DNA of 11,694 bases from Flavobacterium sp. (GCA_004296145.1 SEBM01000066.1:1-11694); one strand, 5' to 3'; counted from the first letter of the stretch, positions 1 through 7,472 are shown. Made by a program: numbers and translations. Notes: generated by a model from the sequence alone, not told the origin.

Positions 1-231
1 TAGCTTCTGAAAATCAGCAAAGTTGAAATCCAGCCGCATTAACTCTTGGTCACGCTGCTTAATGGCTACTTGTAGAGCTTGCTCAAAATTATCGAGGTTA
101 TAAACATCCGGATTCCAGGTAGTATAGCCCCAATCACTACTATACAGAGGCTGCCCAGCAATTACAGGATTTATCTGCCGAAAAATTGCGCCATGATTCT
201 GCCTATCCGGCGGGTAGACAAAGTACTGCAT
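1..231 (-). CDS. Partial open frame of unknown function, cut by the window edge and by a junction
   Basis: The minus strand is open from about position 282 to the window edge (94 codons without a stop). All three plus-strand frames in the first 125 bases contain stops. The translation has a protein-like composition, for example YSSDWGYTTWNPDVYNLDNF followed by an EQALQVAIKQRDQELMRLDF stretch that could form a helix. In-frame ATGs lie at 231-229 and 255-253, but both fall at or beyond the point where the glucanase reading begins on the other strand, so neither need be the real start. GC is about 44% here and about 30% just to the right. I do not recognise the family. It is probably an internal fragment of a gene from another locus or organism. 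It could also be non-coding. Confidence 0.35.
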   Translation of the reverse strand, partial: MQYFVYPPDRQNHGAIFRQINPVIAGQPLYSSDWGYTTWNPDVYNLDNFEQALQVAIKQRDQELMRLDFNFADFQKL

Positions 232-1550
232 TAGATGCTCAATTAGTTTCTTCATATCCAACTTTAGGGGTAGAGTTTGTTCCTATGTTTTGGAACAACA
301 ATTTTGATATTAATCAGACAATTGCAAATATACCTGCAGGTGCGAAATATATTTTAGCTTATAATGAACCCAATTTTAATGATGGCGCAAGATTAACACC
401 ACAGGAAGCAGTAAATGCGTGGGTAAATGTTGAAAAAATTGCTGCCGCCAAAAATTTAGAAATCGTAAGTGCTTCTCCAGCTTATAATGGTCCTGATAAT
501 TATGGCGGTTATAGTGATCCTCTTAAATGGCATGATGAGTTTTTTGCTTTATGCCCAACTTGTAAAGTCGACTATATTGCTTTTCATACTTATGATAATA
601 ATGCCGGCTCTGTTATTGGTGTAACCAGCCTTCTTAAAAAATATAATCGACCTGTTTGGGTTACCGAATTTGCTAACAGAGTCATTCAGACAGCAGATCA
701 GAAAATTGCTTTTATGAAAGACATCTTAACCAGTTTTGAAAACGATCCTGATATCTACAGATATTCCTGGTTTACAGGCAGAGTAAACCCAGATTGGACA
801 GATATGCTCGAAGGACAATTACTAAGCCCAACAAGTGGTGTTTTAAAACCAATCGGAACTGAGTATATAAATGTTCCTTACACAACTAAAAAAATGAATG
901 TTCCGGGCAGAATTACTGCAAACAAGCATTATCGTCGCAAAGGAACTACATTGATAAACACAACTGATTCAGGAACCTCTCAGACAGTTTCCTCTATTAA
1001 TGAAGGAGACTGGAACGAATTTATACTAAATGTTGCAAACGCCGGAACTTACAAATTAACCTTTAGAGTAGCTTCTGCAACAATCTCCGGAAAATTTGAT
1101 ATTCTGGTAAATGATGTAATTGTAAAAACAGATGAAACTTTTGCTGCTACAGGTGGTACTCAAACATTTGCAGACAAAATGGTAGACGGTGTACTTTTGC
1201 CAAAAGGTGAAGTTTATTTGAAAATTAAATTTAAATCAAACGATATGAATTTTAATTTTATAGATGTTGCAGCAACAAATTTAGGAACAGACGATCAGGT
1301 ATTTGAAAAAGATTCATTTACCGTTTATCCAAATCCGGTTAAAAATCAATCTACGCTTCATATCAAATCTGCAATTACAGAACCTTTGAGTTTAAAAATT
1401 ATAGATATGAAAGGAATCGTTTGTTATTCGTCAGATACTTATTTTACTAATGAAGATATTAAAATTGGTGATAAACTTTCGAGTGGTGTTTATATCGTAA
1501 ATGCTCAATATGGAAAGATTAAAAAATCAATAAAGATCATTAAAAACTAA
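186..1550 (+). CDS. Secreted GH128-like endo-beta-1,3-glucanase with CBM6-like module and T9SS sorting domain, 5' truncated
   Basis: Likely cleaves beta-1,3-glucans outside the cell. Numbering from the TTG at 186: residues ~13-230 resemble the Asl1/GH128 catalytic barrel. They include YPTLGVEFVPMFW, then YNEPNF with the probable acid/base Glu61, VDYIAFHTYD, and WVTEFAN with the probable nucleophile Glu161. Residues ~238-366 look like a CBM6-type beta-sandwich (VPGRI..., GDWNEFILNV, GTYKLTFRVAS), although the usual AExY segment reads ANKHY. Residues ~378-454 are a type A T9SS sorting domain (FTVYPNPVKN, SGVYIV, KIIKN end). There is no signal peptide, which a T9SS cargo must have, and the usual WYYNW segment of the family is absent. 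TTG 186 is therefore an artificial start, and family-like sequence begins only near 222. The gene ends just before a shared terminator. GH128 assignment is from motifs and is fairly firm. Substrate is inferred. Confidence 0.8.
   Translation: MRHDSAYPAGRQSTALDAQLVSSYPTLGVEFVPMFWNNNFDINQTIANIPAGAKYILAYNEPNFNDGARLTPQEAVNAWVNVEKIAAAKNLEIVSASPAYNGPDNYGGYSDPLKWHDEFFALCPTCKVDYIAFHTYDNNAGSVIGVTSLLKKYNRPVWVTEFANRVIQTADQKIAFMKDILTSFENDPDIYRYSWFTGRVNPDWTDMLEGQLLSPTSGVLKPIGTEYINVPYTTKKMNVPGRITANKHYRRKGTTLINTTDSGTSQTVSSINEGDWNEFILNVANAGTYKLTFRVASATISGKFDILVNDVIVKTDETFAATGGTQTFADKMVDGVLLPKGEVYLKIKFKSNDMNFNFIDVAATNLGTDDQVFEKDSFTVYPNPVKNQSTLHIKSAITEPLSLKIIDMKGIVCYSSDTYFTNEDIKIGDKLSSGVYIVNAQYGKIKKSIKIIKN
205..235. 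other. Probable junction between unrelated sequences
   Basis: Left of about 215-225 the GC content is about 44% and the coherent reading is on the minus strand. Right of it the GC is about 30% and the reading is a plus-strand GH128-like protein. The glucanase lacks its signal peptide and first beta strand, and the minus frame has no clear start. Both are broken at the same place, which suggests an assembly chimera or a rearrangement. The exact base cannot be fixed from this sequence alone. Confidence 0.55.
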
Positions 1551-1570
1551 ATTTCATATTCTTATAAAGC

Positions 1571-1604
1571 AAAAAACTCTTTCAAATTAATGAAAGAGTT
1601 TTTT
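1571..1604. terminator. Bidirectional intrinsic terminator
   Basis: A perfect 14-bp stem (1571-1584 with 1591-1604, core AACTCTTTCA) closes a 6-base AATTAA loop. It is followed by more T on the plus strand and preceded by A on the same strand, so it can work in both directions. It lies between the convergent glucanase and glmM genes, 20 bases past each stop. Confidence 0.88.
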
Positions 1605-1624
1605 TTTAGTTTTTAGAGAGAAAA

Positions 1625-3013
1625 TTAAATCCCTGCAACAGCTTTTATTTCGTCTATAATTCTAAGTGCCAGCTTATCTGCAGCTTCCTGAGAAGGAGCT
1701 TCTGTATAAATACGGATAATAGGCTCCGTGTTTGATTTTCTTAAATGAACCCATTCTGTAGCAAAATCAATTTTTACACCATCGATTGTCGAAATATCTT
1801 CGTTTTTGTATTTATCAGTCATAGCAACCAAAATCGCATCAACATCAATTTGTGGAGTCAGTTCGATTTTGTTTTTGCTCATATAATATTCAGGATATGA
1901 AGCTCTCAATGCCGAAACTGACATTTTTTTGTTTGCTAAGTGTGTTAAAAACAAAGCAACTCCAACCAAACTGTCACGTCCGTAATGTGATTCAGGATAG
2001 ATAATTCCTCCGTTTCCTTCACCTCCAATTATGGCATTATTTTTTTTCATCAATTCTACTACATTCACCTCACCTACTGCGCTGGCTTCGTAGTTTCCTT
2101 TATGACCAACAGTTACGTCACGCAAAGCACGTGAAGATGACATGTTAGAAACTGTATTTCCCGGAGTTTTACTCAAAACATAATCAGCGCAAGCCACCAA
2201 AGTATATTCTTCTCCAAACATTTCTCCGTCTTCGCTAATAAAAGCCAAACGGTCAACATCCGGATCTACAACAACTCCCAAATGTGCTTTTTCTTTTACA
2301 ACCAATTCAGAGATGTCTGTCAAATGTTCTTTTAAAGGTTCCGGATTATGAGGGAAATGTCCGTTTGGTTCGCAGTATAATTTTACTACTTCAACGCCCA
2401 TTAATTCTAATAATTTTGGAATAATGATTCCTCCCGATGAATTTACTCCATCAACAACTACTTTAAATTTAGCCGCTTTTACAGCTTCAACATCAACTAA
2501 AGGCAAGTTTAAAACCTCGTCGATATGAATATCCATATAAGCATCATTTACAGTAATTTCTCCAAGATTATCAACATCAGAAAAATCGAAAGCTTCAGCT
2601 TCAGCAATTTCAAGAATTTTAGCCCCTTCAGCACCGCTTAAAAACTCTCCTTTTTCATTTAATAATTTTAAGGCATTCCATTGTTTTGGATTATGAGAAG
2701 CCGTCAAAATAATTCCGCCATCTGCTTTCTCCAAAGGCACTGCAACTTCTACAGTTGGTGTAGTCGAAAGTCCAAGATCAATTACATTTATTCCTAAACC
2801 AATCAATGTATTTACAACAAGGTTATGAATCATCGGACCAGAAATTCTGGCATCACGACCAATTACAACCGTTAATTTTTCTTTTGAAGTATTATTTTTA
2901 AGAAAGGTTCCGTAAGCCGACGCGAATTTTACGGCATCAACAGGTGTCAGATTATCTCCAACCTTACCTCCGATTGTTCCGCGAATTCCTGAGATAGATT
3001 TTATTAAAGTCAT
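1625..3013 (-). CDS. glmM: Phosphoglucosamine mutase (alpha-D-phosphohexomutase family)
   Basis: Cytoplasmic enzyme converting glucosamine-6-phosphate to glucosamine-1-phosphate for UDP-GlcNAc, peptidoglycan and LPS synthesis. All four family signatures are present in order: the phosphoserine loop TASHNP (Ser106), the metal-binding DPDVDR (Asp250, Asp252, Asp254), the sugar-binding GEGNGG (331-336), and the phosphate-binding RKSNTEPIIRIYTEA (from 425). The N-terminal SISGIRGTIGG with DAVKFASAYG is also typical. Length 462 aa is normal. The ATG at 3013 directly precedes the conserved start, and a TAnnTTTG element lies upstream on the same strand. The gene stands alone, convergent with the glucanase and divergent from acpH. 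The family also contains phosphomannomutases. The GEGNGG loop and the usual annotation of Bacteroidota members favour GlmM, but sugar specificity is inferred. Confidence 0.9.
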   Translation of the reverse strand: MTLIKSISGIRGTIGGKVGDNLTPVDAVKFASAYGTFLKNNTSKEKLTVVIGRDARISGPMIHNLVVNTLIGLGINVIDLGLSTTPTVEVAVPLEKADGGIILTASHNPKQWNALKLLNEKGEFLSGAEGAKILEIAEAEAFDFSDVDNLGEITVNDAYMDIHIDEVLNLPLVDVEAVKAAKFKVVVDGVNSSGGIIIPKLLELMGVEVVKLYCEPNGHFPHNPEPLKEHLTDISELVVKEKAHLGVVVDPDVDRLAFISEDGEMFGEEYTLVACADYVLSKTPGNTVSNMSSSRALRDVTVGHKGNYEASAVGEVNVVELMKKNNAIIGGEGNGGIIYPESHYGRDSLVGVALFLTHLANKKMSVSALRASYPEYYMSKNKIELTPQIDVDAILVAMTDKYKNEDISTIDGVKIDFATEWVHLRKSNTEPIIRIYTEAPSQEAADKLALRIIDEIKAVAGI

Positions 3014-3039
3014 TTTTGTGGGTTATGGTTATTTTATTA

Positions 3040-3047
3040 CAAATATA
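3040..3047 (-). promoter_or_regulatory. Candidate -7 promoter element of glmM
   Basis: On the minus strand this reads TATATTTG, an exact match to the Bacteroidota -7 consensus TAnnTTTG, 26 bases before the glmM ATG. No clear TTG -33 box is seen at the usual spacing. The -33 region falls inside the neighbouring inverted-repeat element. Confidence 0.55.
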
Positions 3048-3050
3048 GAG

Positions 3051-3278
3051 AAAGTTGCTAAGATTATTAGATGCTAAGTTTCTAAGATTTTTTTAAAGAT
3101 GCTAAGATGCTGAACTACTAAGCCGATAAGGTTATTAAAATCTTAGTAGCTTAGTAGCTCAGCATCTTAGAACCTCATACACTTTAAGTAATGAAAATCT
3201 AACAAATTCATTTAAAAAAGTTTTTATACATTTACTAAATAACTTAGAAACTTAGCCTCTGAGAATCTTAGCAACTTT
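3051..3278. repeat. Nested palindrome of four ~36-bp CTAAG modules
   Basis: Nearly the whole glmM-acpH intergenic region is one large imperfect palindrome. The outer arms, 3051-3086 and 3243-3278, match as reverse complements at 33 of 36 positions. The inner arms, 3102-3123 and 3149-3170, match at 21 of 22. Each half is two copies of one module, AAAGTTG-CTAAG-11 nt-CTAAG-3 nt-CTAAG (modules at 3051-3086, 3095-3130, then inverted at 3142-3177 and 3243-3278). CTAAG steps are 16 and 8 bases in every module. In module 2 the third CTAAG has become ATAAG. CTAAG occurs only in the left half and CTTAG only in the right. The right arm ends 6 bases before the acpH start codon. It could be a dispersed REP/MITE-like element, a structured RNA, or a protein-binding array. 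Confidence 0.85.
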
Positions 3279-3284
3279 TTAAAA

Positions 3285-3869
3285 ATGAACTTCTTAGCCC
3301 ATATATATCTTTCTGGTGATAATGATTTAATTAAAATTGGCAATTTTATGGCCGACGGAATCCGGGGAAAACAATTTGAACATTTTCCTGAGGATGTCCA
3401 AAAAGGAATTATTTTGCACCGTTTTATAGATACTTATACCGATTCGCATGATATTTTTAGACAGAGTACTAAAAGGCTGCATGAAAAATACCATCATTAT
3501 GCCGGAGTAATTGTTGATATTTTGTACGATCATTTTTTGGCCAAAAACTGGACCAAATATTCAGATGAAAAACTCGAAAATTTCATTAATAGATTCTACA
3601 AATCTTTGCATGAAAACTATGATATGCTGACTGAAAAAACACAGGATTTAATGCCTTACATGATTCAGAGAAACTGGCTTTTGAGCTATCGTACAGTTGA
3701 AGGAATTCATCAGATTTTAACCCAAATGGACAGAAGATCGAGAAACGAATCAAAAATGCAGTTTGCCAGCGCAGAATTAAAAGAATTTTATGCTGAATTT
3801 GAACAAGAATTCACTCTCTTTTTTGAAGATATGAAAGCGAATGCAAAACAAAAATTACTCTTGCTATGA
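3285..3869 (+). CDS. acpH: Acyl carrier protein phosphodiesterase (AcpH-like, DUF479 family)
   Basis: Expected to hydrolyse the 4'-phosphopantetheine group from holo-ACP, giving apo-ACP in the cytoplasm. The 194-aa length is almost that of E. coli AcpH (193 aa), and the conserved blocks line up along the whole protein. These are MNFLAH at the start, GNFMADGIRG (19-28), FPEDVQKGIILHRFIDTYTD (34-53) with the probable metal ligands His45, Asp49 and Asp53, and a VDILYDHFLAKNW block (77-89) with Asp82-His83. A WLLSYR motif with a following RRSR segment comes later. The start is fixed by the conserved MNFLAH. The final ATGA overlaps the ggt start by 4 bases, so the two genes are probably cotranscribed and translationally coupled. 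No obvious promoter matches the full consensus; TACATTTA at 3227-3234 is one base off. Family assignment is firm; activity in this organism is inferred. Confidence 0.85.
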   Translation: MNFLAHIYLSGDNDLIKIGNFMADGIRGKQFEHFPEDVQKGIILHRFIDTYTDSHDIFRQSTKRLHEKYHHYAGVIVDILYDHFLAKNWTKYSDEKLENFINRFYKSLHENYDMLTEKTQDLMPYMIQRNWLLSYRTVEGIHQILTQMDRRSRNESKMQFASAELKEFYAEFEQEFTLFFEDMKANAKQKLLLL

Positions 3870-5551
3870 GAAAAATAACATTACTATTTACTTTAATCTA
3901 TATTGGTTGCACCGCGCAACAAAATCCTGCCAAACCAACTGGTCTGGTGGTTACAAAAGCCATGGTGGTTTCTGCCCGTGAAGAAGCATCTAAAATTGGG
4001 GCCGATATTATGAAAAATGGAGGGAACGCTTTTGATGCCATGGTGGGTACCGAATTAGCGCTTGCTGTTTCTTTTCCGTTTGCCGGAAATATTGGCGGAG
4101 GCGGTTTTATGGTATACAGAAAATCAAATGGCGATGTCGGATCTTTGGATTATCGTGAAAAAGCACCGTTGGCAGCAACAAAAGATATGTTTTTGGACAA
4201 AGACGGAAATGTCATTAAAGGCAAAAGCACACAAACGGCCTTGGCAATTGGAGTTCCCGGAACTATAGCGGGAGTTTTTGCGGTTCATAAAAAATTTGGT
4301 TCTATGCCAATGTCCGAAATTTTGAAACCTGTAATTGCACTTGCTGAAAGAGGCGTAATTGTAACCAAAAAACAGGAAAAAAGCCTAAATGCCTATCACG
4401 AAAGTATTGTAAAAATAAATGGTGAATCTTCAGATGCATCAAGAATCTTCAAAGAAAATGATACTATTAAATATCCTGCTTTAGCGAAGACTTTAAGGAG
4501 AATTCAGAAAAATGGCAGAAATGAATTTTATAAAGGCGAAACCGCTAAAATCCTGGTTGATTATCTACAGAAAAAAGGCGGAATTATTACGCTGAAAGAT
4601 TTAGAGAAATATGAAGCTAAATGGAGAAAACCGTTGCAGTTTACTTATAAAGATTTAAAAATCACTTCGATGTCACCGCCAAGCAGCGGTGGAATTTGCT
4701 TAGCGCAGATTTTAAAAATGGTTGAACCTTATGATTTAGCAAAATTAGGACATAATACAGACGAATCCATTCAGGTAATTGTTGAAGCAGAAAGAAGAGC
4801 GTATGCAGACAGAAGTTACTTTTTGGGTGATCCTGATTTTGTCAAAATTCCACTAAAAGCATTATTGGCTGATACTTATTTAAAAGAAAGAATGGCAACT
4901 TTCAATCCTGAAAAAGCCAGTTTATCATCTGATATAAAGGAAGGGAAAGTAACGTATAACGAAAGTACAGAAACAACGCATTATTCTATTGTCGATCAGT
5001 TTGGCAATGCCATTTCTGCTACAACTACATTAAATGATGGTTACGGTTCTAAATATTATTGTGATGAATTGGGTTTCTTTTTAAATAACGAAATGGATGA
5101 TTTTAGTGCAAAACCGGGTTCTCCTAATATGTTTGGATTAGTTGGAAACGAAGCAAACAGTATTGCACCGCAAAAAAGAATGCTTAGTTCTATGACACCG
5201 ACAATTTTAGAAAAAAACGGAAAATTATTTATGGTCGTAGGAACTCCTGGGGGCTCTACCATTATTACTTCGGTTCTGCAAACGATATTAAATGTTTATG
5301 AATATAATTTAAGCATGCAGGACGCTGTAAATGCACCGCGTTTTCATCATCAGTGGCTTCCTGATTTAATTACATTTGAGCCGGATACATTTGATCCAAA
5401 TACGATTGAAAAATTGAAATCAAAAAAATATCTGATTAATGAAAACCCAACACCAATCATAGGGAAAGTCGATGCTATTTTGGTTCTTCCAAATAATGAA
5501 CTTGAAGGTGGCGCTGACTTTAGAGGTGATGATAAAGCAGTTGGCTTTTAA
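3866..5551 (+). CDS. ggt: Gamma-glutamyltransferase / glutathione hydrolase precursor
   Basis: Splits or transfers the gamma-glutamyl group of glutathione and related peptides in the periplasm. The 561-aa precursor starts with a hydrophobic signal ending IYIGC, which may be a lipoprotein site (Cys15) though Tyr at -3 is unusual. The large-subunit part has GGNAFDA, GNIGGGGFMVY and DYREKAP (Arg97 would bind the substrate carboxylate). Self-cleavage should occur before Thr370 in ESTETTHYSIVD, as in the E. coli enzyme, which has the matching TTHYSVVD. The small subunit carries NNEMDDF, SSMTPTI (Ser441-Ser442) and the oxyanion GTPGGS (459-464). It ends with GGADFRGDDKAVG, typical of the family. 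All catalytic parts are present. The start overlaps the acpH stop by 4 bases. A link between ACP turnover and glutathione breakdown is not obvious, so the pairing may only reflect shared transcription. Confidence 0.93.
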   Translation: MRKITLLFTLIYIGCTAQQNPAKPTGLVVTKAMVVSAREEASKIGADIMKNGGNAFDAMVGTELALAVSFPFAGNIGGGGFMVYRKSNGDVGSLDYREKAPLAATKDMFLDKDGNVIKGKSTQTALAIGVPGTIAGVFAVHKKFGSMPMSEILKPVIALAERGVIVTKKQEKSLNAYHESIVKINGESSDASRIFKENDTIKYPALAKTLRRIQKNGRNEFYKGETAKILVDYLQKKGGIITLKDLEKYEAKWRKPLQFTYKDLKITSMSPPSSGGICLAQILKMVEPYDLAKLGHNTDESIQVIVEAERRAYADRSYFLGDPDFVKIPLKALLADTYLKERMATFNPEKASLSSDIKEGKVTYNESTETTHYSIVDQFGNAISATTTLNDGYGSKYYCDELGFFLNNEMDDFSAKPGSPNMFGLVGNEANSIAPQKRMLSSMTPTILEKNGKLFMVVGTPGGSTIITSVLQTILNVYEYNLSMQDAVNAPRFHHQWLPDLITFEPDTFDPNTIEKLKSKKYLINENPTPIIGKVDAILVLPNNELEGGADFRGDDKAVGF

Positions 5552-5592
5552 TTTAGTTGTTGAAATTTATTTTTTTATACAGTTTTATAACC

Positions 5593-5600
5593 TAATTTTG
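5593..5600 (+). promoter_or_regulatory. Candidate -7 promoter element of the CLC gene
   Basis: TAATTTTG matches TAnnTTTG exactly, 25 bases before the ATG at 5626. The nearest TTG upstream (5557-5562) is about 30 bases away, farther than the usual 17-23, so the -33 part is weak. It implies the CLC gene is transcribed separately from ggt. Confidence 0.5.
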
Positions 5601-5625
5601 TAAAAACGATAATTTTTAAAACAGA

Positions 5626-7410
5626 ATGCTAAAAAAATATTTCAGAAGACTAGAAAGCATAATTGCTTTGGCTCAATCATTAATGACTCCAAAGCAATTT
5701 ATTTTTTTATCAAGTGTTTTAATTGGTATATCGTGTTCTCTTGCCGTAATTGTCCTGAAGACCTTCGCACACAGCGTTTTCTCTTTTGCAACTTATATTA
5801 ACGGAATTTTAAAACTAAGTTTCATCAATAGTATTCTTCCTATTATCGGGATTTTACTAACGGTTCTGGTTGTAAAAAAAGTATTAAACGGAAGTATACA
5901 AAAAGGAACTTCACAGATCCTTTATGCCGTTGCAAAAAAAGCAAGCATTATTCCGAAAAAGCAGATGTATGCTCAGATTGTAACCAGTTCCTTAACTGTC
6001 GGACTTGGTGGATCTGCCGGTTTAGAAAGTCCGATCGTAATAACAGGAGCTGCATTTGGTTCTAATTTTGCCCAAAATTATAAATTACCTTATAAAGACA
6101 GAACATTGCTAATTGGCTGTGGAGTTGCCGCAGGAATTTCTGCTGCTTTTAATGCTCCCATTGCGGGAGTTCTTTTTGCAATTGAAGTTTTACTGGTAGA
6201 TGTCAGTATTTCTGCCTTTACCCCAATTATGATTTCTGCTGCGACTGGTGCTTTGGTTTCTGCCATTGTTTTGGATGAAACTATTCTTTTGAGTTTTAAA
6301 ACACAACAAACTTTTGATTATCATAATATTCCATTTTATGTACTTTTAGGAGTTCTGACAGGTCTTGTGGCCATTTATTATTCTAGAAATTTTCAAAGAG
6401 TTGAACATTATTTTTCTAAACTTGAGATTGGACCTTACCGAAAAGCTTTGATAGGTTCTGCTATGTTGGCCGTTTTAATTTTTGTATTTCCAACATTGTT
6501 TGGTGAGGGTTATGAAAGTATTAAAACCTTATCTGAAACAGATCCCGGAAAATTGCTTGACAATACTTTATTTGCCGATTTTAGAAATAACAACTGGGTA
6601 TTACTTTTATTTATCGGAGCAACCATGATGGTAAAAGTATTCGCATCCGGACTTACCATTGGAAGCGGTGGAAACGGAGGAAACTTTGCTCCTTCTCTGT
6701 TCCTTGGTTCGTATCTGGGATATTTTTTCTCGAAATTTATTACTATGATTGGTTTATCAAAATTGCCAATTGGTAATTTTACAATGGTTGGAATGGCAGG
6801 AATCTTGAGCGGATTATTTCATGCGCCTCTTACAGCAATATTCTTAATTGCCGAAATTACAGGTGGTTACGGATTAATGATTCCGCTTATGATCGTGTCT
6901 TCGATAAGTTTTGCCATTTCTAAAAAATTCGAGAAATATTCGCTTGACGTAAAAGGTTTAGCTAAAAAAGGTCACGCTTTTACAAGTAATAAAGACTCTA
7001 ATATTTTGTCGACTCTTGATATTGATACGATTATTCAATGTGATTATTTAACGGTGCACCCGGATGAAAATTTAGGTAAACTTGTTGATTTGATTTCACA
7101 TTCAAACCAGGTCGTTTTTGCTGTTGTAAACAACGATAAAGATTTAGTTGGAATTGTTCATTTTAATGATATCCGCGAAATTATCTTTAACACCTACAGA
7201 GTAAAATATACTAAGATTAGTGATGTTATGAAAACTCCTCCGGCAACTATTTTTTCTACTGACAGTATGGAAATTGTCATGAGTAAATTCGAAAGATCAA
7301 AAACAGCATTTCTTCCTGTTATCAGAAATGAAAAATATTATGGCTTCATTTCCAAATCAATAGCGCTTGAAGCTTACAGAACAAAACTGCGTTCTATGAC
7401 GATTGAATAA
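5626..7410 (+). CDS. CLC-family chloride channel/transporter with C-terminal CBS pair
   Basis: Integral inner-membrane protein moving chloride or similar anions. Residues ~25-435 form the CLC membrane domain with many hydrophobic segments. The gating-glutamate region reads GGSAGLESP (Glu134), a variant of GREGP. FNAPIAGVLFAIEV (175-188) is the helix that carries the proton glutamate in antiporters, and GGNFAP (351-356) is the GxFxP anion-site motif. The first selectivity loop GSGIP is replaced by GSIQKGTS (89-96). The cytosolic tail has two CBS domains, about 468-525 and 533-590, which in other CLCs bind adenine nucleotides and control gating. Where the E. coli exchanger has Glu-Glu (202-203), this protein has Glu-Val, as in true chloride channels. 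Length 594 aa is normal for CBS-bearing bacterial CLCs. The start is an ATG 25 bases after a promoter element. Transport mode and anion are inferred. Confidence 0.88.
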   Translation: MLKKYFRRLESIIALAQSLMTPKQFIFLSSVLIGISCSLAVIVLKTFAHSVFSFATYINGILKLSFINSILPIIGILLTVLVVKKVLNGSIQKGTSQILYAVAKKASIIPKKQMYAQIVTSSLTVGLGGSAGLESPIVITGAAFGSNFAQNYKLPYKDRTLLIGCGVAAGISAAFNAPIAGVLFAIEVLLVDVSISAFTPIMISAATGALVSAIVLDETILLSFKTQQTFDYHNIPFYVLLGVLTGLVAIYYSRNFQRVEHYFSKLEIGPYRKALIGSAMLAVLIFVFPTLFGEGYESIKTLSETDPGKLLDNTLFADFRNNNWVLLLFIGATMMVKVFASGLTIGSGGNGGNFAPSLFLGSYLGYFFSKFITMIGLSKLPIGNFTMVGMAGILSGLFHAPLTAIFLIAEITGGYGLMIPLMIVSSISFAISKKFEKYSLDVKGLAKKGHAFTSNKDSNILSTLDIDTIIQCDYLTVHPDENLGKLVDLISHSNQVVFAVVNNDKDLVGIVHFNDIREIIFNTYRVKYTKISDVMKTPPATIFSTDSMEIVMSKFERSKTAFLPVIRNEKYYGFISKSIALEAYRTKLRSMTIE

Positions 7411-7411
7411 G

Positions 7412-7454
7412 CTTAATATCGGATAGATTAAAATTTTATATATCCGATATTAAG
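7412..7454. promoter_or_regulatory. Perfect 14-bp inverted repeat, candidate operator of the fic gene
   Basis: CTTAATATCGGATA (7412-7425) and its exact reverse complement (7441-7454) flank a 15-base AT-rich spacer. That spacer contains TAAAATTTTA (7429-7438), almost on the same centre. No T-run follows, so it is not a good terminator for the CLC gene. The right arm ends 3 bases before the fic -7 element, so a protein bound here would cover the promoter. The Fic C-terminus looks DNA-binding, which makes autoregulation a reasonable guess. Confidence 0.65.
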
Positions 7455-7457
7455 ACG

Positions 7458-7465
7458 TACATTTG
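7458..7465 (+). promoter_or_regulatory. Candidate -7 promoter element of fic
   Basis: TACATTTG matches TAnnTTTG exactly and lies only 7 bases before the ATG at 7473. Transcription would start within a few bases of the start codon, so the mRNA would be leaderless or nearly so. No TTG -33 box is visible. That region is occupied by the inverted repeat, which may mean activator dependence or simple repression. Confidence 0.5.
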
Positions 7466-7472
7466 TGGCGAA

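Noticed and set aside
123..221. Plus-strand reading upstream of the glucanase in the same frame (QLQDLSAEKLRHD...) as its true N-terminus
   Set aside because: It is stopped at 120-122, has no signal peptide or GH128 motif, and competes with a longer uninterrupted minus-strand frame over the same bases.
3051..3278. CTAAG repeats as a CRISPR array
   Set aside because: The units are imperfect, occur in both orientations and have unequal gaps, and no cas gene is nearby.
3327..3533. Minus-strand open frame of 68 codons inside acpH
   Set aside because: It is the antisense shadow of a well-conserved gene and shows no recognisable motif or promoter.
4062..4268. Plus-strand 68-codon frame inside ggt, and a 68-codon minus-strand frame at 5056-5262
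   Set aside because: Both overlap conserved parts of ggt, including GNIGGGG and GTPGGS, in other frames, and neither looks like a known protein.
7412..7454. The fic upstream dyad as a terminator of the CLC gene
   Set aside because: The stem is AT-rich with a 15-base loop and no T-run follows it.
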